A stretch of DNA of 46,580 nt, taken from the NCBI GenBank assembly GCA_007118855.1, contig SKQU01000122.1, positions 1 to 46,580 on the forward strand, given 5' to 3'. Of this stretch, positions 23,145 to 30,137 are shown in pieces. Position numbers and translations under genes: made by a program. This DNA comes from Spirochaetaceae bacterium. GTDB taxonomy: Bacteria > Spirochaetota > Spirochaetia > DSM-27196 > SLST01. The notes under the pieces are model-generated. The model saw nothing but the letters and a program-made list of their open reading frames with translations, was not told the origin of the DNA and made no database searches. Each line of letters starts with the position of its first letter. The first letter of the stretch is position 1.

Positions 23145-23573
23145 ATGATCAGTCTCGAGCAGATCCGAAGCCTGCAGGAGAGAGTTCACACGGCGGTCTC
23201 ACGCATCCGAACCCTCTCCGCCGAGAACGCCACGCTCAAGGAGCGACTGGAGAGCAACGAGAAACGGATCTCCGAGCTTGAGACGCTCATCTCCGCGTTC
23301 AAGAGCGATCAGGAAGAGATCGAGGCGGGTATCGTCGCCGCGCTCAGGCATCTCGACGAACTCGAGGACAGCGTGAGCGAACCGTCGGCGCTCTCCGCGG
23401 ATACTCCCGCCGAGGCACCGGCGGACGATTGGCCGGCGCAGCCCGCCGGAGCAGACGAGCCGGTCGCGGTCGACAACGGAGCCGAGGACATCGGAGCCGA
23501 GGGGGGCGAGAGCGGCGACGTCGATATTGACGAGGAGGACTCCGGTCCGGAGCCCGAGCTCGACATCTTCTGA
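23145..23573 (+). CDS. coiled-coil protein, possible ZapB-like division factor
   Basis: 142 residues. Residues 1-80 form a heptad-rich coiled coil (IRSLQERVHTAVSRIRTLSAENATLKERLESNEKRIS); the rest is an acidic, low-complexity tail rich in A, D, E and P that ends in DIF. It lies 6 bases after rplT and 2 bases before zapA. A ZapB-like role with ZapA at the FtsZ ring is an inference from the coiled coil and the position. Confidence 0.7.
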   Translation: MISLEQIRSLQERVHTAVSRIRTLSAENATLKERLESNEKRISELETLISAFKSDQEEIEAGIVAALRHLDELEDSVSEPSALSADTPAEAPADDWPAQPAGADEPVAVDNGAEDIGAEGGESGDVDIDEEDSGPEPELDIF

Positions 23574-23575
23574 CG

Positions 23576-23863
23576 ATGCAGATTCAGCTGCTTGGGACAT
23601 CGTTTCGTGTGCAGACCGACGAGGATCCCGAGTACTTCCGCGAAGTGGTCGAACACTTCCGAGCCAAAGTCGACGAGATCGAGCGATCAGTTTCGACGTC
23701 GGACCCACTGAAAATCGCCATCCTGGCCGGGATTCTCGCCTCGGACGACTTTCTCAAACTGAACGGTGCCTGCCGCCGGGAGGAGTCGGAGGCGCGCAGA
23801 ATCACGGAGTCAATGATCCGGGAGCTCGAAACCGCGCTCTCTTCGGACACGCCGCCTCACTGA
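23576..23863 (+). CDS. zapA: cell division protein ZapA
   Basis: 95 residues. The N-terminal globular part IQLLGTSFRVQTDEDPEYFREVVEHF and the helical part LKIAILAGILASDDFLKL (about residues 45-62) are the ZapA pattern; a coiled-coil tail follows. ZapA crosslinks FtsZ filaments. It overlaps the convergent gene at 23857 by 7 bases. Confidence 0.88.
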   Translation: MQIQLLGTSFRVQTDEDPEYFREVVEHFRAKVDEIERSVSTSDPLKIAILAGILASDDFLKLNGACRREESEARRITESMIRELETALSSDTPPH

Positions 23864-24237
23864 TCGGAGCGTCCGGACATCGCATGCAGTTTTTCGCAGA
23901 CGAACGAGCGCACGCGGGAATCGATCTCGCGAGCTTCGCGCGCGAAGCGCTCGGCGAGGCGCATCGCATCGAGCGAGCCGTCCTCCACAAGCATGGGAGT
24001 CTGCTTGGACGCGCCCTCCCTGCCGGCCTCTCCGTCGTCAACCCGCGCATGACTGTGTCCCCTGTCGGAGAGCCAGGTCAGCGCGTGCTGTGCGCTCTGC
24101 TTCCCGTAGCAGAGCTGGAACCCGCGTATCGAGCCGTCATCCCGGTACCAGACGATCAGGTCCATATCCTCGTCGGCGAACCATCGTCGGGGCCCCTCTT
24201 CCGGCCGTTGCCGAACACCCTTCCATTCGCGTAGCAT
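23857..24237 (-). CDS. conserved cytosolic protein of unknown function
   Basis: 126 residues from ATG 24237 (GGAGGGG upstream). It begins with a compact beta-rich part, RRWFADEDMDLIVWYRDDGSIRGFQLCYGKQ (about residues 17-47), continues with a variable charged loop and ends in a long helix (DAMRLAERFAREAREIDSRVRSFVCEKLHAM). No signal, membrane segment or catalytic motif. It follows the PfkB kinase gene by 18 bases and is probably in its operon. I have no function to offer. Confidence 0.7.
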   Translation of the reverse strand: MLREWKGVRQRPEEGPRRWFADEDMDLIVWYRDDGSIRGFQLCYGKQSAQHALTWLSDRGHSHARVDDGEAGREGASKQTPMLVEDGSLDAMRLAERFAREAREIDSRVRSFVCEKLHAMSGRSDQ

Positions 24238-24255
24238 GCGCCCCTCCCGCTCCAC

Positions 24256-25290
24256 TCAGCGCGTATCTGCGACCAAAACCCGCTCGATCGCCGGCCGCAT
24301 ACGCTCGACCGGGAGAGCATCGTAATTGCAGCCGTCCACCGACACGATCCCCCCGGCCACGATGTTGGCCGCAGCCGCACATCCGGCCGCCTCAAGACCA
24401 TACAGAAGCCCGAACAGGTACCCGGCCGCGAACGCATCGCCTGCGCCCGTCGTGTCGACGCGTTCGGCCGGATGCGCCGCACAGCGGTACACGGTTCCGC
24501 GATGCATGACGGCGCAGCCGCGTGCACCGGTCTTCATCGCGACGGTAGGGGCGAGGTCGGCTGCCGCGCGCAGGGTAGCCTGCTCATCGCCGTGCCGCCC
24601 CGTGAGCTCCTGCAGCTCCTCCTGATTCGCGAACAGTACGTCCACGTTGCCGGGGATCCACTGCAGCAGTGACTCCCGGTAACGTTTGACGACGAACGGA
24701 TCGGCGACGTCGAAGGATACCAGCGTACGAGCGGCGCGCGCGGTGGTCACCGCCGACCGCGCTGCACGCTCCTGGTTTTCGGTGTCCCACATGTAGCCGG
24801 TCGTGTGGAGTATGCTCGCCTCCCGGATTCGCACTCGATCGAGGTCCGCCTCCTCGAGCTCGCGGCAGGCGCCAAGATAGGTGAACATCGTGCGTTGCGA
24901 ATCCGGAGTCACGAGGATCACCGAGCTACCGGTCGGCGTACGCTTTCGCGCGAGAAGCGGGATGACGCCCTCCGTTTCGAGCAGCGCCTCAAAACCCTGC
25001 CCGTCACGGTCCCGCCCGACGGCTCCGGTATAGGCGGCGGTCAAGAGTGTGCCGGCGGCGTGCGAATACCGCTGCTCCCGCAGCCAGCGCAGCCAGCGCA
25101 CCCCGCGCACCGTGTTCGCACAGCTGCCTCCCGGCAGTTGCCTGACGACCACTCCCGCGTTCAACGCCTCCTGCTGGCGTTCGTAGTCAACGAGGTTCAT
25201 GCTCCCGGCCGCAACACCGAGCCGGGCGATCGCCTCGTGAGGAACTCGAACGATGATATCCATCAGCGGATTTCCGAATCCGTACAGCAA
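24256..25290 (-). CDS. PfkB-family carbohydrate/nucleoside kinase
   Basis: 344 residues. The N-terminal GFGNPLMDIIVRV, the substrate glycines PGGSCANTVRGVRWL and the catalytic DTTGAGDAFAAGYLFGLL (PfkB signature 2) are all present, with NQEEL marking the central fold. The overall pattern is closest to adenosine-kinase-like PfkB enzymes, but the substrate is not decidable. TTG start at 25290 with GAGGGGA upstream; a promoter for the divergent PilZ gene begins 14 bases away. Confidence 0.85.
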   Translation of the reverse strand: MLYGFGNPLMDIIVRVPHEAIARLGVAAGSMNLVDYERQQEALNAGVVVRQLPGGSCANTVRGVRWLRWLREQRYSHAAGTLLTAAYTGAVGRDRDGQGFEALLETEGVIPLLARKRTPTGSSVILVTPDSQRTMFTYLGACRELEEADLDRVRIREASILHTTGYMWDTENQERAARSAVTTARAARTLVSFDVADPFVVKRYRESLLQWIPGNVDVLFANQEELQELTGRHGDEQATLRAAADLAPTVAMKTGARGCAVMHRGTVYRCAAHPAERVDTTGAGDAFAAGYLFGLLYGLEAAGCAAAANIVAGGIVSVDGCNYDALPVERMRPAIERVLVADTR

Positions 25291-25303
25291 ACCGTCCCCT
25301 CAG

Positions 25304-25332
25304 TTGACATCGGGTAGCAGTTGCTCTACCCT
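25304..25332 (+). promoter_or_regulatory. promoter of the PilZ-TPR operon
   Basis: Perfect TTGACA (25304-25309), 17-base spacer, TACCCT (25327-25332), 12 bases before ATG 25345. The leader would be about five bases. Confidence 0.55.
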
Positions 25333-25344
25333 TTTTTTGCCGAG

Positions 25345-26169
25345 ATGCCCGTCACAACAAGTCAGCAGATCACACGCTACTTCCAGCAGTTCTCCCAGGC
25401 GGAGATCACCTTCACGAAAGAAGTAGTGCAGACCATCAATCTGAACAGCAAACAGGTCTATCTGAAATGCCTCGGCTCTCAGTGGCCCTGCATCGTGTAC
25501 GCTGCCTCCATGACGACAGCCAAGATTATAGCAAACATGCGCAGCGGCCTCAACGAAAGCATCAAGAAGGCCAATAACCTCGTCCAGCTGCGTTTCAGCT
25601 TCGCCGAGGTCGACAAGCCGGACCCCATCACCTTCTTCGTACCCGCGCGCGTCGCGGCCGTCACACCGTACGGCGAACAGAACAAGGATCTGTTCTTTGC
25701 GAACCTGGAGTTTTCCCAGCGCCCCCCGGATGACCTCATCCAGATTCTTGGCCAGCTGCTCGAGGCGAACGTCAATGCGAAGCGCCGAACCGAGGAACGT
25801 ATACCGCTCTCGCCCCACAGCATCAACCAGCTCGGCCTCGTGGTCGGCCAGTGCTCGCTGGCCGTCGACGGAGTGCCGCGCCGCGCGATCTTCCGCGACC
25901 TCTCCTTTTCCGGCTGCAAGGCGGTCCTCATGGGGGTCCCCAAGCTGCTCGTCAACAAACCGACGACCGTTCGGATCGCCTTTGACGATCCCGAGCAGGT
26001 CCACGAGATCCCCGGAACGATCTGCCGGTCGGATCCGGTGGAGGGCCGTGACGACATCGCCGCCTTCGGCATACAGTTCGACGAGGAGAAGGTTCCCATG
26101 GCCTACAAGATGCGGATCAACTCGGCCCTCAAGCAGTTCCGCTCGAAGGCGGCGACGGGCGAACCATGA
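25345..26169 (+). CDS. PilZ-domain protein, YcgR/PlzA-like
   Basis: 274 residues. An N-terminal PilZN-like domain (about 1-135) precedes a PilZ domain whose c-di-GMP contacts are visible: the arginine pair in KRRTEERIPLS (about residue 148) and DLSFSGC (D-x-S-x-x-G, about 185-190). Proteins of this shape bind c-di-GMP and affect flagellar motor or gene output; Borrelia PlzA is the known spirochaete case. A TTG at 25321 is also in frame but overlaps the spacer and -10 box of the promoter. Overlaps the TPR gene as ATGA. Confidence 0.85.
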   Translation: MPVTTSQQITRYFQQFSQAEITFTKEVVQTINLNSKQVYLKCLGSQWPCIVYAASMTTAKIIANMRSGLNESIKKANNLVQLRFSFAEVDKPDPITFFVPARVAAVTPYGEQNKDLFFANLEFSQRPPDDLIQILGQLLEANVNAKRRTEERIPLSPHSINQLGLVVGQCSLAVDGVPRRAIFRDLSFSGCKAVLMGVPKLLVNKPTTVRIAFDDPEQVHEIPGTICRSDPVEGRDDIAAFGIQFDEEKVPMAYKMRINSALKQFRSKAATGEP

Positions 26170-27269
26170 TCGAGAAGCTCTCAAACATCATCTTCATCAG
26201 CGTCCCCGATCACCTGGACCGCCAGATCGGGTCGTTCCGGATAGACCCGCAGCGGATGCTTCCGGTGGAGATGACCAGCGGAGGCGATCGGCACGATATC
26301 CACGATCTCGCCTGGGAACAGATCGTCGCGGCGATGCTGAAGATCCTCGCGTACGCCCCGGAGCACGAGGACGCGCCGTACTACCGCGACTTCGTGCTGG
26401 CGGTCACACCGGACCTGATCGCCGACCTCACCGAGACGGCGATCGTCAAGACGAACAACGGTGACTACGAGCTCGCCGAGGAGATATTCCTCGCGCTGCG
26501 CGGGCTGCAGCCCGGCGACCAGCCCGCGCTCGTCAACCTCGCGCTGCTCTACGAGCAGCGCGCAGAGACGGCGTCGCGAGCCGGAAACCAGCCCGAACAG
26601 CAGGAGTACCTCGAGCGCGCTGCCGAGGTCTACCAGGAGTTGCTCGCGGCCGACGAGCCGATACCCGAGGCTCATCTGAACGCCGGCCTCTACTACTATC
26701 GCCGCAGAGACTACGAACAGGCCCGGCCGCATCTTCGGGTCTATACGGAGCGAGGAGACGATGAGGAGCGTAAGGGTGAAGCCGAAGACATCCTCAGGGA
26801 GATCGAGTCGCAGGACCTCACCCATTCGCTCTTTCGCGAAGCGTATGAGTGCATTCAGAACGGCGAGGAACTACGGGGGATCGAGCTGATCGAGAGATTC
26901 CTCGAGTCGCACCCTGACGTCTGGAACGGATGGTTCCTGCTCGGATGGGGACATCGACGTCTGCGCGATTTCGCCGAGGCTAAGTCAGCATTCGAGAAGG
27001 CTCTGGAGCTTGGGCCGCGGAAGCCGGACACGCTGAACGAGCTCGCAATCTGTCATCTCGAGCTCGATGATACGATGGGCGCTCGGGCGCTCCTGACCGA
27101 AGCGCTCGCCTCGGATCCGGAGAACACGAAGATCATCGCCAACCTGGGTATTCTCGCTCTCAAGGAAGGAGATCCGGCGGAAGCGGCCGGCTACTTCCGA
27201 ACCGTGCTCGAGATCGAGCCCGACGACCGCATCGCCCAGGCCTACCTGAACCAGATCGCGGACGAGTAG
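26166..27269 (+). CDS. TPR protein
   Basis: 367 residues. An N-terminal region of about 85 residues without repeats is followed by TPR units at about 91-150, 160-200 and 225-360, with clear examples GWGHRRLRDFAEAKSAFEKALELGP and LGILALKEGDPAEAAGYFRTVLEIEP. No signal peptide, so a cytoplasmic scaffold is likely. It is translationally coupled to the PilZ gene (4-base overlap) and lies upstream of flaB1, which suggests a link with flagellar output. Function unknown. Confidence 0.85.
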   Translation: MIEKLSNIIFISVPDHLDRQIGSFRIDPQRMLPVEMTSGGDRHDIHDLAWEQIVAAMLKILAYAPEHEDAPYYRDFVLAVTPDLIADLTETAIVKTNNGDYELAEEIFLALRGLQPGDQPALVNLALLYEQRAETASRAGNQPEQQEYLERAAEVYQELLAADEPIPEAHLNAGLYYYRRRDYEQARPHLRVYTERGDDEERKGEAEDILREIESQDLTHSLFREAYECIQNGEELRGIELIERFLESHPDVWNGWFLLGWGHRRLRDFAEAKSAFEKALELGPRKPDTLNELAICHLELDDTMGARALLTEALASDPENTKIIANLGILALKEGDPAEAAGYFRTVLEIEPDDRIAQAYLNQIADE

Positions 27270-27321
27270 AGCAATCTCTTCAAGTTTATGAGTGTTCTCG
27301 CCGATTGTCGGGACAGGGTCG

Positions 27322-27349
27322 GTTCGCCCGGCTCAGGCCCTGGGCGAAC
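27322..27349 (+). other. hairpin downstream of the PilZ-TPR operon
   Basis: GTTCGCCC-N12-GGGCGAAC, a perfect 8-bp stem, followed by a pyrimidine-rich stretch without a clean T-run. Probably an imperfect terminator or 3'-end stabiliser. The gene-free stretch 27270-27577 also holds the flaB1 promoter candidates and the GGA hairpin described separately. Confidence 0.5.
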
Positions 27350-27395
27350 TCTCCCTACTCTCTTACTTTATCGGCCGTTCTGAACGCCGGTTGAG

Positions 27396-27422
27396 TAAAG
27401 ACTGAAAAAAAAGAAGCGATCG
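27396..27422 (+). promoter_or_regulatory. candidate sigma-28 promoter of flaB1
   Basis: TAAAGACT starting at 27396, then 11 bases, then AGCGATCG, which shares the central CGAT (27417-27420) with the sigma-28 consensus TAAA-N15-GCCGATAA. It would give a leader of about 150 bases. A second candidate is GAAA (27472-27475) with GCCGATTC (27492-27499), which would start transcription only about five bases before the GGA hairpin. Confidence 0.45.
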
Positions 27423-27510
27423 GCGCGGGGCGCCCGCTGCGGAAGGCTTCTTGAGGGAGGTGCGCGAAAAAGAAACCGGCCCGAAAGGGCAGCCGATTCA
27501 GGCGTGAAGC

Positions 27511-27524
27511 GGGCACGGATGCCC
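27511..27524 (+). promoter_or_regulatory. GGA-loop hairpin in the flaB1 leader, probable CsrA site
   Basis: GGGC-ACGGAT-GCCC: a GC stem (extendable by one A-T pair) with GGA in the loop, 51 bases upstream of the GGA in the ribosome binding site (ACGGAGGATT, 27566-27575). A paired hairpin-loop GGA plus Shine-Dalgarno GGA is how CsrA contacts known targets. Confidence 0.6.
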
Positions 27525-27577
27525 CTTCATCCCGCTGCGGCATGGGGTCGCGGCGGCAGAGATCCACGGAGGATTAG

Positions 27578-28435
27578 ATGATCATCAATCACAACTTGAG
27601 CGCGATGTTTGCGCAGCGCGAGCGCGGGGTCGTAGCCGGAAGGCTCGACAAGAACATCGAGAAGCTCTCGTCCGGTCTGCGGATTAACCGCGCGGGCGAC
27701 GATCCGGCAGGTCTCGCGGTGAGCGAGAAGATGCGGTCGCAGATTCGGGGCCTCAACCAGGCTTCGCGGAACGCTTCCGACGGCATCTCGTTCATTCAGA
27801 CCACGGAAGGGTATCTCCAGGAAAGCCAGAACATCATGCAACGCATTCGCGAGCTTTCCGTCCAGGCATCCAACGGCATCTACACCGCTGAAGATCGCAT
27901 GCAGATCCAGGTCGAGATCTCCCAGCTCGTTGATGAGGTTGACCGAATAGCCAGCCATGCCCAGTTCAACGGCATGAACATGCTGACCGGTCGATTCGCA
28001 CGGGACACGGGGGAAAACGTCGTCACGGCGAGCATGTGGTTCCACATCGGTGCGAACATGGACCAGCGCACGCAGGTGTACGTCGGCACGATGACTGCTC
28101 GTGGTCTCGGAGTACGCTTCGAGGACAACAGCATCATCTCGCTCTCGACGCCCGAAAACGCGAACCGGACCATCGGTGTTGTGGATGCGGCTCTGCGAAA
28201 GGTGAACAAGCAGCGCGCCGACCTCGGCGCCTACCAGAACCGCCTGGAGCATACCATCCGCGGCCTTGACGTCGGTGCGGAGAACCTGCAGGCCTCGGAG
28301 TCCCGGATCCGGGATTCCGACATGGCGCACGAAGTCGTACGCTATACCACGAACCAGATCCTGCTGCAGAGCTCGACGGCGATGCTCGCGCAGGCCAACC
28401 TGGCGACCCAGTCAGTGTTGCAATTGCTGGGGTAA
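27578..28435 (+). CDS. flaB1: flagellin, periplasmic filament core protein FlaB
   Basis: 285 residues, the short two-domain flagellin without D2/D3. The conserved N-terminal D0-D1 ([35 protein letters not shown]-rich helix [27 protein letters not shown]) and C-terminal D1-D0 ([33 protein letters not shown], ending VLQLLG) are complete. There is no Sec signal, so it is exported by the flagellar type III system. It has its own leader with a GGA hairpin and a strong ribosome binding site. Confidence 0.97.
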   Translation: MIINHNLSAMFAQRERGVVAGRLDKNIEKLSSGLRINRAGDDPAGLAVSEKMRSQIRGLNQASRNASDGISFIQTTEGYLQESQNIMQRIRELSVQASNGIYTAEDRMQIQVEISQLVDEVDRIASHAQFNGMNMLTGRFARDTGENVVTASMWFHIGANMDQRTQVYVGTMTARGLGVRFEDNSIISLSTPENANRTIGVVDAALRKVNKQRADLGAYQNRLEHTIRGLDVGAENLQASESRIRDSDMAHEVVRYTTNQILLQSSTAMLAQANLATQSVLQLLG

Positions 28436-28453
28436 GGTAGTATCCTTGAATTT

Positions 28454-28478
28454 GGGGTTGTCCCGTCGGGGCAGCCCC
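28454..28478 (+). terminator. terminator-like hairpin between flaB1 and flaB2
   Basis: GGGGTTGTCCC-GTC-GGGGCAGCCCC: an 11-bp stem (two G-U pairs) with a 3-base loop, 19 bases after the flaB1 stop. It is followed by TCTGATCTTT, a weak T-tract, so termination may be partial and some transcription may continue into flaB2, which has no clear promoter of its own. Confidence 0.6.
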
Positions 28479-28646
28479 TCTGATCTTTGACAAAAACCCT
28501 TCGTGATGCCCGGTCAGCTGCCCGGTGCCGCTCGAGGTGGTGTCCCTGCCGGAGCGACCGCTCCATCGATGATGGGCGGGTCCTTCCGCAAGCGCGATGA
28601 ACGGAGCAGAAGGAGCGCGATTCACCTTCTGACGCGTGCAGGAAGT

Positions 28647-28665
28647 GAGGGCAAGGATTGCCCTC
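28647..28665 (+). promoter_or_regulatory. GGA-loop hairpin in the flaB2 leader, probable CsrA site
   Basis: GAGGGCAA-GGA-TTGCCCTC: a perfect 8-bp inverted repeat presenting AAGGAT, which matches the CsrA core ARGGAU exactly. The second GGA lies in the Shine-Dalgarno AAGGAGGGT (28677-28685), 24 bases downstream. Confidence 0.7.
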
Positions 28666-28688
28666 GGTGACACATCAAGGAGGGTCAT

Positions 28689-29543
28689 ATGATCATCAAT
28701 CACAACACGAGTGCCGCATTCGCCTCTCGCACCCTGAACTACCGACAGGATTCGATTCAGGGGAACATCGAAAAGCTTTCGAGCGGAATGCGCATCAACC
28801 GGGCCGGAGACGACGCATCTGGACTCGCGGTCAGTGAAAAGCTTCGGAGTCAGATCCGCGGCTTGAACCAGGCCGAACGGAACATCCAGAACGCGGTCAG
28901 CTTCATCCAGACGAGCGAAGGATACCTGCAGAACACGCAGGACATCCTCCACCGGATCCGCGAGCTCTCGGTTCAGAGTGCCAACGGCATCTACACCGCA
29001 GAGGATCGCATGCAGATCCAGGTTGAGGTATCCCAGCTCGTGGACGAGGTGAACCGCATCGCATCCCACGCACAGTTCAACGGGATGAACATGCTGACCG
29101 GCGCCTTCGCACGCGATTCCGCCGTGGGTCAGATCATGCAGTTCCAGGTGGGAGCGAACATGGACCAGAGCAAGCAGGTGTTCATTGGTACGATGACGGC
29201 CCGGGCACTCGGTCTGGAGGACTTCCAGGGCGAAGGCGGGATCGTCTCGATCTCTACTCCGGACCTTGCCAATCGGACGATCGGCATCGTGGACTCGGCA
29301 CTGAGGCAGGTAAGCCGGCAACGCGCCGACCTCGGCGCCTATCAGAACCGGTTCGAGATCGCCCAGCAGGGTGTCGCCATTGCGAGCGAAAACCTTGCGG
29401 CGGCCGAGAGCCGGATCCGTGACACCGACATGGCTCGCCAGGTAGTTGACTTCGTCAAGAACCAGATTCTGGTTCAGGCCAATACGGCGATGCTCGCCCA
29501 GGCAAACACCCAGCCACAGTCGGTCTTGCAGCTATTGGGTTAG
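28689..29543 (+). CDS. flaB2: flagellin, periplasmic filament core protein FlaB (second copy)
   Basis: 284 residues with the same two-domain layout as flaB1: [54 protein letters not shown] and a C-terminus [33 protein letters not shown] ending VLQLLG. The variable centre differs from FlaB1, so the filament is probably a mixture. Unlike flaB1 no sigma-28 candidate is clear; expression may depend on read-through from flaB1. Confidence 0.97.
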   Translation: MIINHNTSAAFASRTLNYRQDSIQGNIEKLSSGMRINRAGDDASGLAVSEKLRSQIRGLNQAERNIQNAVSFIQTSEGYLQNTQDILHRIRELSVQSANGIYTAEDRMQIQVEVSQLVDEVNRIASHAQFNGMNMLTGAFARDSAVGQIMQFQVGANMDQSKQVFIGTMTARALGLEDFQGEGGIVSISTPDLANRTIGIVDSALRQVSRQRADLGAYQNRFEIAQQGVAIASENLAAAESRIRDTDMARQVVDFVKNQILVQANTAMLAQANTQPQSVLQLLG

Positions 29544-29566
29544 TTTCCGATTCACTCCGTTCCTGA

Positions 29567-29587
29567 CAGTTGACCTCGAGGCAACTG
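29567..29587 (+). other. hairpin after flaB2
   Basis: CAGTTG-A-CC-TCGA-GG-CAACTG, an 8-bp stem with a bulged A, 24 bases after the flaB2 stop. There is no T-run. A second GC-rich hairpin, GGGGAGG-N12-CCTCCCC, lies at 29637-29662. They may set the 3' end of the flaB2 mRNA or reduce read-through to flaG. Confidence 0.5.
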
Positions 29588-29678
29588 TGCAAGCCTGAGA
29601 GATCACTGGACGTCATCTCTTGGGGACCAAAATGAGGGGGAGGGGTTCGCGCTCTCCTCCCCGCTCTCCTCAGACGGC

Positions 29679-29698
29679 ATCTTACACGGAGGTAAGAT
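29679..29698 (+). promoter_or_regulatory. GGA-loop hairpin holding the flaG ribosome binding site
   Basis: ATCTTAC-ACGGAG-GTAAGAT: a perfect 7-bp stem with a six-base loop that contains the GGAG of the Shine-Dalgarno; the ATG follows at 29700. This is the classical form of a CsrA site that blocks ribosome binding. Confidence 0.7.
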
Positions 29699-29699
29699 T

Positions 29700-30065
29700 A
29701 TGTCTATGGAAATAGCCGGGATTGTCGGTCGCACCATGACGCCGGGAGTGCTTCCCGGACAGACGCGTGCGCCGCGAATGCCAACGCTGGCCGAACAGGC
29801 AGCCCAGCTGCCTGCACGCGAGCTCCCGTCGGCAAGCGCTGACGACGTACCACTCGAGTCCCTCGTCCGGGATCTGCAGATCGTCGCATCCACGCTCGAC
29901 CGTCGTCTCCAGTTCAGTATCAACCGCGACCTCAATGAGGTGGTCGTCAAGGTCGTTGACCGGCAGACCGATAAGGTGATCAAGGAGCTTCCGCCCAGGG
30001 AGATACAGCGGCTGCACGTGCGCCTGCGGGAGGCAATCGGCTTGCTCATCGACGAGCAGATCTGA
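29700..30065 (+). CDS. flaG: flagellar protein FlaG
   Basis: 121 residues. A variable Pro/Ala-rich N-terminal half is followed by the FlaG domain: LQFSINRDLNEVVVKVVDRQTDKVIKELPPREIQRLH (about residues 70-106). FlaG is linked to filament length control and sits between flagellin and fliD in many bacteria. The ribosome binding site is inside a hairpin loop. Confidence 0.9.
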   Translation: MSMEIAGIVGRTMTPGVLPGQTRAPRMPTLAEQAAQLPARELPSASADDVPLESLVRDLQIVASTLDRRLQFSINRDLNEVVVKVVDRQTDKVIKELPPREIQRLHVRLREAIGLLIDEQI

Positions 30066-30122
30066 GGCCTGCGCATAGAAACAGAGCCCGCGTCGCGCTA
30101 CCTTCTCTACAGGGGCGGCCGC

Positions 30123-30137
30123 GATACGGGAGGTATC
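30123..30137 (+). promoter_or_regulatory. GGA-loop hairpin holding the fliD ribosome binding site
   Basis: GATAC-GGGAG-GTATC: a perfect 5-bp stem with the Shine-Dalgarno GGGAGG in and next to the loop, immediately before the TTG start at 30138. Same arrangement as in flaG. Confidence 0.6.
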
